From: a bacterium
GTDB taxonomy: Bacteria; Patescibacteriota; Microgenomatia; UBA1406; GWC2-37-13
Assembly (NCBI GenBank): GCA_021789995.1
Contig: JAJYIQ010000001.1
Span: 248,001-312,000 of the forward strand
Reading direction: 5' to 3'
Length of the DNA: 64,000 nt
Shown: in pieces, positions 23,043-32,036 of the stretch
Layout: each line of letters opens with the position of its first letter
Numbering within the stretch: the stretch's first letter is position 1
Program-made: the position numbers and the translations under genes
The notes under the pieces: generated by a model
What the model saw: the letters and a program-made list of their open reading frames with translations, nothing else
The model's database searches: none
Told to the model about the DNA's origin: nothing

Positions 23043-25031
23043 TTAATAACTGGAAATTGTTACAGTAATATTCTTACCGATGAAAGGCAGATAATTATTC
23101 AAAAACGGCAGGGGCTCTTTCACATGTAACTCATAACCGTGGATCTGATAGTTGTTTTTTAACAATGTTCCAACACTGTTTTGGCTTTTTCCTTTGATCA
23201 TATTTATTATTTCGTTGGTATTGATATTCTGCATTGCCTTCGCATCAAAAGTTATCTTGACTGTTGCTATTTCTCCGGATATTTTCGCGTTATCGATATG
23301 ATAACCGATATGATTCTTATCCAGGGAATAGTCTCTCCGTATTTCCGGCGTTATTAAAGCGCTTAGTTTGTTCAATAACTCATTTTTATCGTACATATAA
23401 TATATGCTATCAACTTTTGCTTTTAAATTGATGTCAGTTGCTTCTTCACCGATCTCTTTGCTAAATATTGGATTCTCTAAGCTTGTTTTTGTCAGCGAGG
23501 GGATAAGACCGTTTCCTGTCTGGGGAGAGGGTGCCTGTTTCAATGCCATCGCTTTCAGATTTTCGATATCTTTTTCGGCGACCGTCTGTACCTCTTTTTT
23601 GGATCCGCCGGAAAAAATGGAATCCGAAACGGCAAAATAAGTGGCATCGGGCAAGCCATCGATGGTAAAACGCTGATCTTTAGCCAAATTTCCTTCCGGT
23701 CCGATTGCCGTCGCCGTTACCTTAGCATTGCCGGCGCCGGACAACATAGACGAACCGTCGGGCGACAACGAAGCGGAAGCGACTTTCACGTCGGAATCAA
23801 GCGTGAATGAAATGCCGCCCGCGGAAATTTTTGTTCCCTGGGAAAACGTTTTCAGCTGGTTGCTGAAATTGCGGATAACGACCGAACCATGGGCTGGATC
23901 GCCGATTTCCTTGCTTCCGGTCGTTGCTACCGATTCGGAAATATCGGCCGACATGGTAGCAATCCGGACGGGAATATCGACGGAAAGAGATTTATTTATG
24001 GACTGAAATGGCAATAATAGTTTGACTTGAGCCTTATGGAGAAAATACTGGTCGGCGAATAATGCCGATAAAATAATTACCAAACCGATTATCACAGGAA
24101 TTTTGCCCGATATTTTGAATGACGGTAACCGAAAATTAATATTTTTTGGGATAATTTGGCTGATTTTGTCTTTAACATTAACTTTAATATTCGTTTCTTT
24201 TTTGGTTTTTTCCGGTTTTTCCTCCACGTCTTCTCCGACAACAAACCCCATAACTTCCTTAGGCGCCGGCACTGATTCTTCCGTCGCAACGCTCTCTTCC
24301 CTTTCGTTAATCTGATTCTGAAATATATTCATGAGCCCGGTAACAACCTCTTCGTCTTTGACCACTTCCACCCGGGGAATCTGAACAAAGTAATCTTCGC
24401 TCCAGCGGTGAGTCAGGATTTTTGTCGACTCGTCGTCCAGATCCTTGGAATTATAAAGAATTATCCTTGTCGGCAAAAATATATTTCCCTTGAGCGGCTC
24501 AAAACTGCTTAACAAGTCATCAACCAGGTTGTGAGTCCGCTCCAGGATTTTTTTATGGATAATGCGACCACCTTTATAGACAAAAACGCTGATTTGTGTT
24601 TTATCCAGCTCGGCGACAATCGCTGTTAACGGCATTTCTTCCCTTTTTTCCAAAAAACCGACAACGGCTTCATAACATTCGATATAACCTAACGCCCGCA
24701 ATTCCAGCGATTTTACCAGTTCCTTGATTTGCGAAAGATACGGTTTTTTAATATCGTTTGTTTTTTCGTCAATAAAATGTGAATAGACGAAAAAAATCGT
24801 ATCGGTAAACTGGTTACCCAGTCTTTGCTCCATTTTCGCCAGCAAATCATCAATATCTTGAGTGAGATTTTCCCAACCGTCGGAGTAAATAAATTTTTCT
24901 TTTTCCACGATTCTCATCTGGCCATTTTCCCAGCTCATCGCAATCCCCATACCTTCATATTCTTTTAGAAATAAACCCAAATACCATTTTTTGTTTGTTT
25001 TCGGTTTTTGGAAAAAAGGCAGTTTTATCAT
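23043..25031 (-). CDS. Actin-like (PilM/FtsA-type) domain fused through a transmembrane helix to a baseplate-J-like domain
   Basis: The protein is 662 residues. Residues about 15-240 follow the PilM/FtsA actin-like layout ('YLGLFLKEYEGMGIAM' as a degenerate phosphate-1 loop, 'AIVAELDKTQISVFVYKGG' as phosphate-2). An acidic Glu/Lys linker follows (245-285). Then 'IPKNINFRLPSFKISGKIP' leads into a transmembrane helix (about 310-330). The outer part (340-662) has 'GSVVIRNFSNQLKTFSQGT' and 'VTATAIGPEGNLAKDQRF', as in baseplate-J-like domains. The ATP-binding glycines are poor, so ATPase activity is doubtful. The start overlaps the solute-binding protein stop by 4 nt. Confidence 0.7.
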   Translation of the reverse strand: MIKLPFFQKPKTNKKWYLGLFLKEYEGMGIAMSWENGQMRIVEKEKFIYSDGWENLTQDIDDLLAKMEQRLGNQFTDTIFFVYSHFIDEKTNDIKKPYLSQIKELVKSLELRALGYIECYEAVVGFLEKREEMPLTAIVAELDKTQISVFVYKGGRIIHKKILERTHNLVDDLLSSFEPLKGNIFLPTRIILYNSKDLDDESTKILTHRWSEDYFVQIPRVEVVKDEEVVTGLMNIFQNQINEREESVATEESVPAPKEVMGFVVGEDVEEKPEKTKKETNIKVNVKDKISQIIPKNINFRLPSFKISGKIPVIIGLVIILSALFADQYFLHKAQVKLLLPFQSINKSLSVDIPVRIATMSADISESVATTGSKEIGDPAHGSVVIRNFSNQLKTFSQGTKISAGGISFTLDSDVKVASASLSPDGSSMLSGAGNAKVTATAIGPEGNLAKDQRFTIDGLPDATYFAVSDSIFSGGSKKEVQTVAEKDIENLKAMALKQAPSPQTGNGLIPSLTKTSLENPIFSKEIGEEATDINLKAKVDSIYYMYDKNELLNKLSALITPEIRRDYSLDKNHIGYHIDNAKISGEIATVKITFDAKAMQNINTNEIINMIKGKSQNSVGTLLKNNYQIHGYELHVKEPLPFLNNYLPFIGKNITVTISSY

Positions 25032-26527
25032 TTTCCGTATTGATTAAAAACTTGGTCGACGCCGGCCTTAGCAGTTTTCAGAGCTTCCGAATAGGACACT
25101 CCCTGGGCGGCGGAATTAATGGCGTTTTCGATATACTGAACTATTTGGTCGTCCAACCCGTTATCGTAAGTCCGGTTAATTGCCGGCACACTGACAAAAT
25201 TACCTGCCTCCTTCATCACCGGCCCCACATATTCGTTTTGGATAAGTAACGACGCCAAGTCAACCCGTGAATACGGTTCGCCAAACAGCTTGACTTTGCT
25301 TTCGTTTTCGTAAAGCCGCGTTAGGCTATCTTTTTCCACTAAGAAGCGCAAAAATTTCCAAGCCGCGAGCTGGTTTTTGCTGAATCGTGATACACCTTCC
25401 ACCCAATAATTGGCGATCGATATGGCCGGCGCTCCCGGGACTGCCGGCACCGGTGCAACTTTGACGGTAATATCAGGATTAGCTGCTTTAATCGACAATA
25501 CATCCCATGATGGCGCAATGATCATCGCCACTTTTTCTTGGATAAATGCCGTCAATGAATCGGGCATATTGTCATTCCAAAATGCCTGTTGCGGTTCGGC
25601 AAATTTCCGGTAAATTTCCAAGGCGCCGGCCGCTTCCTGAGCGTCCAGTTTGGTGATGTTACCGCCGTTTTGCGTCAGAAGCAAACTGAAGATATCGCCA
25701 AAGTGTTCAACGTTTCCTGTTGTCCCCATGGCGATCGCCGCCGTAATCAGGTTGCCCGAGCTGTCTCTGACTGTCAATTTATTGACATCATTAGTTAAAT
25801 CATCCCAGGTCGCCGGAGGCGCCGATATACCGGCCTTTTTGAGCAGACTGTCGTTGTAAATCAGAACCAAGCCATCGATTTCCAATGGTAATCCGTAATA
25901 ATAATCGCCGACTTTCAAATCCTGCTGCGCTACTTTATAAAATGTCTTTTCAAATTCGGCATTACTCATTATATTAGCCGGTATGGGCGAAGCTAGCTCT
26001 TTTATTTCCGGCAGCCAGGTATTGTGAAAACGGAAAATGTCCGGCCCCTGACCGTTTTTGCTGCGGGCAAGCAATTTATCGCGATACTCCTGCGGCGACA
26101 TTTCCTGATAATCAATCTTTATACCGGGATTTTGTTGCTGATACTGCTGAATCAGTGGATCAAATATGGTTTTATCTTCCCATAACCCCCAATATGTCAG
26201 TGTGATATTACCGGTTGCTCCTTTGCCGGAAAAAACAAACTTAAAGAAAATAATCAGCAATAAAAAAAATACGATTACTCCGCCGATGACAACGAAGTAT
26301 TTGCTTTTGTTATCTTCATAAACAGGCGGCGGCATATCCGGCGGCAGACCGCTTTCCTGATTTATTTCTTCGGGGGCGGCGGAAGTGACTTCGGGAGCGA
26401 CTTCTTCGGCGACCGGCACCGATTCAAATATCGGCTGTGGTTCGGAAACAGGCTCGACGGATATCGGGGTTGAATTTTGGCTGGGTGGCGGTTGATTTTG
26501 GTCTTTATTTATTTTATTATCATCCAT
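25028..26527 (-). CDS. Membrane-anchored extracellular solute-binding protein (family 1)
   Basis: The protein is 499 residues. The first 70 are cytoplasmic and Pro/Glu-rich ('PPPSQNSTPISVEPVSEPQP'). A transmembrane helix (about 76-98) follows, then a family-1 sugar-binding fold: 'ITLTYWGLWEDKTIFDPLIQ', 'RSKNGQGPDIFRFHNTWLPE', 'YYGLPLEIDGLVLIYN' and 'ATWDDLTNDV'. In place of a lipobox there is a full transmembrane anchor and a long cytoplasmic tail. No ABC permease or ATPase is nearby, so it may sense or scaffold rather than import. It is first in the operon with the actin-like protein, sortase and PBP. Confidence 0.9.
   Translation of the reverse strand: MDDNKINKDQNQPPPSQNSTPISVEPVSEPQPIFESVPVAEEVAPEVTSAAPEEINQESGLPPDMPPPVYEDNKSKYFVVIGGVIVFFLLLIIFFKFVFSGKGATGNITLTYWGLWEDKTIFDPLIQQYQQQNPGIKIDYQEMSPQEYRDKLLARSKNGQGPDIFRFHNTWLPEIKELASPIPANIMSNAEFEKTFYKVAQQDLKVGDYYYGLPLEIDGLVLIYNDSLLKKAGISAPPATWDDLTNDVNKLTVRDSSGNLITAAIAMGTTGNVEHFGDIFSLLLTQNGGNITKLDAQEAAGALEIYRKFAEPQQAFWNDNMPDSLTAFIQEKVAMIIAPSWDVLSIKAANPDITVKVAPVPAVPGAPAISIANYWVEGVSRFSKNQLAAWKFLRFLVEKDSLTRLYENESKVKLFGEPYSRVDLASLLIQNEYVGPVMKEAGNFVSVPAINRTYDNGLDDQIVQYIENAINSAAQGVSYSEALKTAKAGVDQVFNQYGK
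26492..26520 (+). promoter_or_regulatory. Promoter of vanW
   Basis: TTGATT (26492-26497) and TATTAT (26515-26520) are separated by 17 nt. The vanW ATG is at 26534. The promoter lies inside the first codons of the divergent solute-binding protein gene. Confidence 0.5.
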
Positions 26528-26533
26528 AGTATT

Positions 26534-26542
26534 ATGATAGCA
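26534..26542 (-). promoter_or_regulatory. Extended -10 of the solute-binding protein operon
   Basis: The minus strand reads TGCTATCAT, an extended -10 (TG-N-TATCAT). Six nt separate it from the ATG at 26527, again predicting an almost leaderless message. It overlaps the vanW start codon. Confidence 0.5.
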
Positions 26543-27919
26543 AAAAAATTAACTGGAATTGTATTATTGCTTGCTTTAATCGCTGCCGTAGTATTTATCT
26601 TTTTTGTATTTAAAAAAAATACCCAATTCCATCAAAAAATATATCCCGGCGTTTATATCGATAACCGGCCGGCGGAGGGCAAAACAAAAAAAAACATTAC
26701 TGCATATTTCCGTCAAAAAAATTCTTCATTGCAGAATGTCAGTTTCCAGGTCATTTATCAGGATGCATATATTGCCACTTTTTCCGGCTCGAAGCTGCAA
26801 CTGGCCTATAATGGTGATGCTACCGCCGACCGGGCCTATCTTATCGGCCGGTCAACCGCCCTTACTTCCCGTATTTATCAGCAACTATCTGCCCTTTTTC
26901 ATTGGCAACGCTTTGATTTCGAAAGCCGGATCGACTTTAACCGCGATCCGCTGCAGGAGTTTATTGCAAACAGCGAGGAAAAATACAACCAACCGGCCAA
27001 AAACGCCTTATTTAAATTCGAAAGCGGTAAAGTTGTCAATTTCCGCAAGGAAACACTGGGAAATGTTATCTTGTCGGATCAGTTTCTCAAAGAATTCGAA
27101 CAGGATATTCAAAGCCTGAAGCAAAAAGCCGGCAACAAAATTATCATCCTTCAATCCCAGCCGGTCGAACCGGAGATCACCCTGGCCCAAGCAAATAATT
27201 ATGGAATCAGGGAGTTTATCGCCGAAGGCCAGTCGGATTATTCCCATTCGATTCCCGGACGCATTCATAACATCTTGCTGGCCGCTTCTAAATTCAATGG
27301 CGTTCTGATTCCCAAAGGCAAAATTTTTTCCTTTAATGACATCGTCGGCGATATATCCGCCGATACCGGCTACCAACAAGCATATATTATCAAAGCGGGA
27401 AGAACAGTTCTGGGCGACGGCGGCGGCGTTTGCCAGGTGTCGACGACTTTATTTCGCGCCGCCTTACATGCCGGATTGCCGATTGTTGAGCGCCACGCCC
27501 ATGCTTACCGGGTCGGTTATTATGAAAACGATGCCGGACCGGGTTTTGATGCCACTGTTTTTGCCCCATCGGTCGATTTGAAAATCAAAAACGATACACC
27601 CGCTTCCCTGTTAATAGAAACTGAAGTCAATCAAACAAAAAACATTCTCATTTTCAAGTTTTACGGTACGAAGGATGACCGGAAAGTCGAGATCGGAACG
27701 CCGGCCCTTTATGATGTGACTCCGGCGCCGCCGCCCCTTTATCAGGATGACCCGACTTTAAAAATAGGGGTGGTAAAACAGGTCGATTTTGCCGCTCCCG
27801 GCGGCAAAGCCGATTTTACTTATAAAGTTTATAAGGATAATAAACTGACGATTGATACCGACTTTTTCTCCGCCTATCAGCCCTGGCAGGCAGTATACCT
27901 AAGAGGAACGGCGGATTAA
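26534..27919 (+). CDS. VanW-family surface protein
   Basis: The protein is 461 residues from ATG 26534 (MIAKKLTGIV). A transmembrane helix (about 6-26) anchors it outward. Two regions resembling the peptidoglycan-binding domain found before VanW (PG_binding_4-like) cover about 40-210. The VanW domain itself is clear: 'IPKGKIFSFNDIVGDISADT', 'GGGVCQVSTTLFRAALHAGL', 'RHAHAYRVGYYENDAGPGFD' and 'NDTPASLLIET'. The family is linked to vancomycin-resistance clusters but has no proven activity. Its position beside cell-wall genes fits an envelope role. The 3' end overlaps the acyltransferase gene on the opposite strand by 4 nt. Confidence 0.93.
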   Translation: MIAKKLTGIVLLLALIAAVVFIFFVFKKNTQFHQKIYPGVYIDNRPAEGKTKKNITAYFRQKNSSLQNVSFQVIYQDAYIATFSGSKLQLAYNGDATADRAYLIGRSTALTSRIYQQLSALFHWQRFDFESRIDFNRDPLQEFIANSEEKYNQPAKNALFKFESGKVVNFRKETLGNVILSDQFLKEFEQDIQSLKQKAGNKIIILQSQPVEPEITLAQANNYGIREFIAEGQSDYSHSIPGRIHNILLAASKFNGVLIPKGKIFSFNDIVGDISADTGYQQAYIIKAGRTVLGDGGGVCQVSTTLFRAALHAGLPIVERHAHAYRVGYYENDAGPGFDATVFAPSVDLKIKNDTPASLLIETEVNQTKNILIFKFYGTKDDRKVEIGTPALYDVTPAPPPLYQDDPTLKIGVVKQVDFAAPGGKADFTYKVYKDNKLTIDTDFFSAYQPWQAVYLRGTAD

Positions 27920-28521
27920 CGGAACCAGCGTGCCCGGCCGAGTTTATAGTGAAGTTCTTTATTACGCCGTTCGCCGATTATTTTTGCCGGTACTCCTCCG
28001 ACAATCGCTGACGGGGGAACGTCTTTGGTAACAACTGCTCCGGCGCCGACCACCGCTCCTTTGCCAATGATTACACCAGGCAAAATGATTGCCCGCGGGC
28101 CGATAAAAACGTAGTCATCAATTGTCACCGGTGCTTCCGACGCCGGAAAATATTCATCATCGATATTATGTTCGGAGTTGTAAACCATCACTTCGGAAGC
28201 GATAGCCACGTGATTGCCGATCGTCAACGGCGCCCGGCCGTCAAGAACGGCTTTCTCGCCGATGACCGTATCGCTGCCGATCTGGATATTTTTCGGGTCA
28301 TAAAAACTTGTGCCCATATGAATCGTCGTCCCCCGGCCGATTTTTATCCCGGCCAGCCGATAGACAAATCGTCGCCAGTGGTGGAAAGGAATACAGCCTG
28401 TCAAATAAAGAAGATAAACCTCAAACTCCAGAATAATATTTCCAATGCGGTTAACGCCTTTACCCGCCAGTTCGCGCGGCGTTAATTTTTTGCCGGTCTT
28501 ATCTGCTAAAGGTAATTGCAT
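27916..28521 (-). CDS. Left-handed beta-helix O-acyltransferase
   Basis: The protein is 201 residues from ATG 28521 (MQLPLADKTG). A longer reading to 28620 would run into the helicase gene and is not preferred. Hexapeptide repeats are clear: 'IKIGRGTTIHMG', 'IQIGSDTVIGEKAVLDGR', 'LTIGNHVAIASEVMVYN', 'ITIDDYVFIGPRAIILPGV' and 'VVGAGAVVTKDVPPSAIVGG'. The last phrase is typical of maltose/galactoside/WbbJ acetyltransferases. The catalytic His is probably in 'YNSEHNID'. It likely acetylates a surface sugar. Confidence 0.9.
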   Translation of the reverse strand: MQLPLADKTGKKLTPRELAGKGVNRIGNIILEFEVYLLYLTGCIPFHHWRRFVYRLAGIKIGRGTTIHMGTSFYDPKNIQIGSDTVIGEKAVLDGRAPLTIGNHVAIASEVMVYNSEHNIDDEYFPASEAPVTIDDYVFIGPRAIILPGVIIGKGAVVGAGAVVTKDVPPSAIVGGVPAKIIGERRNKELHYKLGRARWFR

Positions 28522-28528
28522 ATTATGA

Positions 28529-30295
28529 TTATACAATATCCGCAAAATGATCTTCCTCACCGATAAACCGCGACCGCATAGCCTCCCCCCGTCGACCAAA
28601 GATGAAACGCCGGCGGGCAAATGTTACATACAGCTTCTTTTTTGCCCGGGTGATGCCGACATAAAATAGCCGCCTTTCTTCCTCCAGCTGGAAAATATCG
28701 TCCATCGAACGCGCGTGCGGCAGAATTCCCTCCTCTACTCCGACGATAAAAACGTCGGCAAACTCCAGCCCTTTAGCCTGATGCAAAGTCATCAGCCGGA
28801 CGCCGTCCTTGCCCCGCGCCTTCTTTTCCCCTTCCGAATATTCGGCCTCCACCAAAGCCACCTGTTCCAGAAAATCGTTTAACTTCGGAAATGTCACAGC
28901 GACCGATTTCAATTCTTTGATGTTTTCCAACCGGGCATAATCTTCCTCGATTTCCGGGTTATACAACTTCAAATAACCCGTTACCTGAAAAATTTCTTCC
29001 ATCAATTGATTTGTATTTTTTTCTCTGGCGGTTTTTCCTTCTTTTTTATAATATTCCACAAACTGTTCCCATTTTCTTTTGCCGATTTTTTTTATCCTTT
29101 CCACCGCTACTTCATCTTCCGGGTTGACCATTAACCGCATATAGCTTAGAGCGTCCCTGATTTCTTTCCGCTCGTAGAAGCGGGTGCCGCCAACAAGAAT
29201 ATAAGGAATACCATAATGCAAAAACGCCTCCTCGATCACCCGCGATTGGGCATTGGTGCGGTACAAAACGGCCACCTGGGAATAATCTTCATGCTTGACG
29301 AGTTCTTTGATCCGGGAAGCGACATAAATCGCCTCATATTCTTCATTTTCCGCTTCATAAACAGTAATTTCCTCGCCTTTGGTGTTTTTTGTAAATAAAT
29401 CAAGGATCGGATGCATCTGGTTTTTGGATATTACTTTAAAGGCAAAATCGAGAATATTTTGTGTCGACCGGTAGTTTTCTTCGAGATGGAAAATTTGCGT
29501 TTCCGGAAAATCCTCCTTGAATTTCTCCAGGTTGCGGATATCCGCTCCCCGCCACGAATAAATGCTTTGGGAAAAATCGCCGACGGCCGTTACCTGCCGG
29601 TATTTTTCTCCCAATAATCTCGTCAGTGTATATTGAGCATAATTGGTATCCTGGAATTCATCAACCAGCAAATAGCGGTAACGGTCTTGATATTTGACTA
29701 AAAGCAACGGGTGTTTAATGAAAAGCTCGACTGCTTTCATGATCAGATCGTCAAAATCAACCGCTTTATTCTTGGCTAACGCTTTTTGATAAGCGGCATA
29801 GATTTTAGCGACCTCGGCAACATGATAATCGGAAAATAATTCCATATACCGCTCCGGAGAGATCAGTTGATTTTTTGCGGCAGAAATCCGGTTTAACAAA
29901 TAACCCGGCGTCAGTTTGCCGGCGTCAATTTTTTTCAATAATGATTTCATTAAGCTTTGCTGGTCGTCGTCGTCATAAATGACAAAGTCGTGATCAATAC
30001 CGATGTGCGGCCCTTCCCGGCGCAGAATCTGAGCGCACCAGGAGTGAAACGTACCGATATAACCGAGTTTCAAACGAACCCGTTCCTTCATTTCATTAGC
30101 TGCTTTATTGGTAAAAGTGATCATGACGATTTGTCCCGGATCGGCTTTTTCGTTTTCGATCAAGTTCAATACTTTGTATACCAAAACACGTGTTTTTCCG
30201 CTGCCGGCGCCAGCCATGATCACCGAGGGACCTTTGGTATACTGGACGGCTTCTTTCTGCTGACTGTTTAAACTGTTGAATAGAGTCGATTTCAT
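28529..30295 (-). CDS. UvrD/PcrA/Rep-family DNA helicase (short)
   Basis: A 3'-5' superfamily 1 helicase for repair or replication restart. Motifs are: Walker A GAGSGKT (29-35); Ia 'ITFTNKAANEMKERV'; II 'LLVDEFQDTNYAQ'; III 'VGDFSQSIYSWRGAD'; IV 'LEENYRSTQNIL'; V 'MTLHQAKGLEFADVFIVGVEEGILPH'; VI 'EEERRLFYVGITRAKKKLYV'. At 588 residues it is about 130 shorter than PcrA and UvrD. Motif VI is almost at the end, so the disordered C-terminal RNA-polymerase-binding (Tudor) part is missing. Which paralogue it is cannot be decided from this window. Confidence 0.95.
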   Translation of the reverse strand: MKSTLFNSLNSQQKEAVQYTKGPSVIMAGAGSGKTRVLVYKVLNLIENEKADPGQIVMITFTNKAANEMKERVRLKLGYIGTFHSWCAQILRREGPHIGIDHDFVIYDDDDQQSLMKSLLKKIDAGKLTPGYLLNRISAAKNQLISPERYMELFSDYHVAEVAKIYAAYQKALAKNKAVDFDDLIMKAVELFIKHPLLLVKYQDRYRYLLVDEFQDTNYAQYTLTRLLGEKYRQVTAVGDFSQSIYSWRGADIRNLEKFKEDFPETQIFHLEENYRSTQNILDFAFKVISKNQMHPILDLFTKNTKGEEITVYEAENEEYEAIYVASRIKELVKHEDYSQVAVLYRTNAQSRVIEEAFLHYGIPYILVGGTRFYERKEIRDALSYMRLMVNPEDEVAVERIKKIGKRKWEQFVEYYKKEGKTAREKNTNQLMEEIFQVTGYLKLYNPEIEEDYARLENIKELKSVAVTFPKLNDFLEQVALVEAEYSEGEKKARGKDGVRLMTLHQAKGLEFADVFIVGVEEGILPHARSMDDIFQLEEERRLFYVGITRAKKKLYVTFARRRFIFGRRGEAMRSRFIGEEDHFADIV

Positions 30296-30299
30296 AGAT

Positions 30300-30309
30300 T
30301 ATAATTATA
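30300..30309. promoter_or_regulatory. Overlapping divergent -10 boxes for uvrD-like helicase and tpiA
   Basis: On + TATAAT (30300-30305) is 18 nt from TTGAAT (30276-30281) and serves tpiA. On - TATAAT (30309-30304) lies 8 nt before the helicase ATG. The two boxes share two bases, so the two promoters probably compete. Confidence 0.45.
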
Positions 30310-30327
30310 GAACAATCGACAGACTAT

Positions 30328-31008
30328 ATGAAATATTTTATTGCCAACTGGAAAGCGCGGATTACTGCCGATCAGGCGCTCGATTGGAGCAAAGAATTCA
30401 GCGATAAAGTAGCCGTTGATACCGCATTGCAATTGGCGTTGAATAACGACAAAATCCGCATTGTTATTTGTGCACCTTTCCCGTTTTTATTCCTGTTAAA
30501 AGATAAATTCAGCCATAGCAAAAATATTTTTCTTGGTTCACAGGATATTTCTCCGTTTGATGAAGGGACATATACCGGCGAAGTCACAGCGAAAATGCTG
30601 CAGGGTACAATCCGCTACTCCCTAATCGGCCATAGTGAACGCCGGCATTTTTTCAACGAAACCGAGGAAATGATCGGTCGGAAAATCGAACAAGCCTGCT
30701 CCCACGGCATTGAACCGGTTCTTTGCGTCCGCGGTCCGGAAGATAAAATATACTCCACGGTTAAAATAATTTCTTACGAGCCGGTGGGCGCCATCTGGCC
30801 GGGAAAAAATGAGGATCCGGCGAAAACGGTTGAAAGCAAACATAAACTTTCTTTGCCGCCGGACCGGGTTTTTATTTACGGCGGCAGCGTCGATGCGTCC
30901 GATATTAGATCTTATACCGCGACCGGTGAAATTGACGGCTTTCTTGTCGGCAATGCTTCCCTTAACCCGGCCGATTTTTACCAGACAATCGTTAACGGTC
31001 AATTATGA
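30328..31008 (+). CDS. tpiA: Triosephosphate isomerase, short and divergent
   Basis: TpiA interconverts dihydroxyacetone phosphate and glyceraldehyde-3-phosphate. Catalytic residues are visible: Lys in 'FIANWKA' (residue 9), His in 'LIGHSERRHFF' and Glu in 'SYEPVGAIWPGK'. Phosphate-binding 'YGGSVDASD' and 'GFLVGNASLNP' are present. At 226 residues it is about 25 short; the helix region after 'PVLCVRG' is cut down. Loop 6, nearly always PVWAIGTGK, reads PVGAIWPGK here. Most catalytic residues are kept, so it is probably active. The LCP gene overlaps its stop by 4 nt. Confidence 0.92.
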   Translation: MKYFIANWKARITADQALDWSKEFSDKVAVDTALQLALNNDKIRIVICAPFPFLFLLKDKFSHSKNIFLGSQDISPFDEGTYTGEVTAKMLQGTIRYSLIGHSERRHFFNETEEMIGRKIEQACSHGIEPVLCVRGPEDKIYSTVKIISYEPVGAIWPGKNEDPAKTVESKHKLSLPPDRVFIYGGSVDASDIRSYTATGEIDGFLVGNASLNPADFYQTIVNGQL

Positions 31009-32036
31009 AAACAAAAATTCTGTTGTCGTTACTGACATTGATAGTGGTTTTTTTTGCCGGAATCTATTTTTATATCAAACCATATTATGACTTTTTTACC
31101 AACACCCTGAAAATCTCTCCGGTAAAAACTTTTTTTACCAACGGTTCGTTGCAAATCCATAACGATCAGGTGAATATTGCAATTTTGGGAATAGGTGGCG
31201 GTAATCACGACGGTCCCAATCTGTCGGATTCCATTATCGTCGCCAGCTACAATTTCCAAACCAACAGGCTGACAACAATTTCCATTCCCCGCGATATATG
31301 GAGTAATACTCTTAAAGACAAAATTAATTCCGCCTATGCCTATGGAGGAATGGATATGGCCAAAACCGAATTATCCGCTATCGTCGGTATACCCATCCAG
31401 TACGCCGCTGTCATTGATTTCAGCAAATTCGAACAATTAATCAATTTCCTGGGCGGTATCGATGTCAACGTCGAACGTTCTTTTACCGATCATCTTTTTC
31501 CCATTCCGGGAAAAGAAAATGATCCTTGTAATGGCGATCCGCAATTTTTGTGCCGGTACGAAACTATTTCCTTTACCAAAGGAATGACCCATATGGACGG
31601 TGTAACGGCATTAAATTTTGTTCGTTCCCGCCACGCCGAAGGAGAGGAAGGAACCGATTTTGCCCGGGAAAAGAGACAACAATTAGTCATCGCCGCGGTA
31701 AAAAATAAGATCGTCGCTATCGCTAAACAACACAACATCGGTCAGATGGAAGCACTTTACAAATTAGTCAACCAGCTTGTTAAGCGCGACCTGACCAATC
31801 AACAAGCGGCAATTATTGGTAAGAATATTATTTTAAAAAAAAATTTTAAGCAAAATTCCGTCGTCCTGACCGAAGATTTTTTTATCGTCCCCGACTATTC
31901 GCCGGTATATAAAGAAATGTGGGTCCTGGTACCAACGGATAATAATTTTACGATAATCCATAAATATATTAGTTGCTACCTAAATACCCGGCAAAATTGC
32001 GAAAGCCTTAAACCGACCCCGACCCCCACTCCTTAA
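31005..32036 (+). CDS. LytR-CpsA-Psr (LCP) family glycopolymer ligase
   Basis: LCP proteins transfer undecaprenyl-linked polymers to peptidoglycan or other acceptors outside the membrane. The 343-residue protein has an N-terminal transmembrane helix (about 5-25) and the LCP core: 'NIAILGIGGGNHDGPNLSDSIIVASYN', 'LTTISIPRDIW' (the conserved SIPRD arginine), 'KINSAYAYGG' and 'ALNFVRSRHAEGEEGTDFAREKRQ' (R-x-R). A Thr/Pro tail ends it. The 3' end touches the LPETG gene on the other strand by 4 nt. It may act with the polysaccharide genes at 38-43 kb. Confidence 0.95.
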   Translation: MKTKILLSLLTLIVVFFAGIYFYIKPYYDFFTNTLKISPVKTFFTNGSLQIHNDQVNIAILGIGGGNHDGPNLSDSIIVASYNFQTNRLTTISIPRDIWSNTLKDKINSAYAYGGMDMAKTELSAIVGIPIQYAAVIDFSKFEQLINFLGGIDVNVERSFTDHLFPIPGKENDPCNGDPQFLCRYETISFTKGMTHMDGVTALNFVRSRHAEGEEGTDFAREKRQQLVIAAVKNKIVAIAKQHNIGQMEALYKLVNQLVKRDLTNQQAAIIGKNIILKKNFKQNSVVLTEDFFIVPDYSPVYKEMWVLVPTDNNFTIIHKYISCYLNTRQNCESLKPTPTPTP

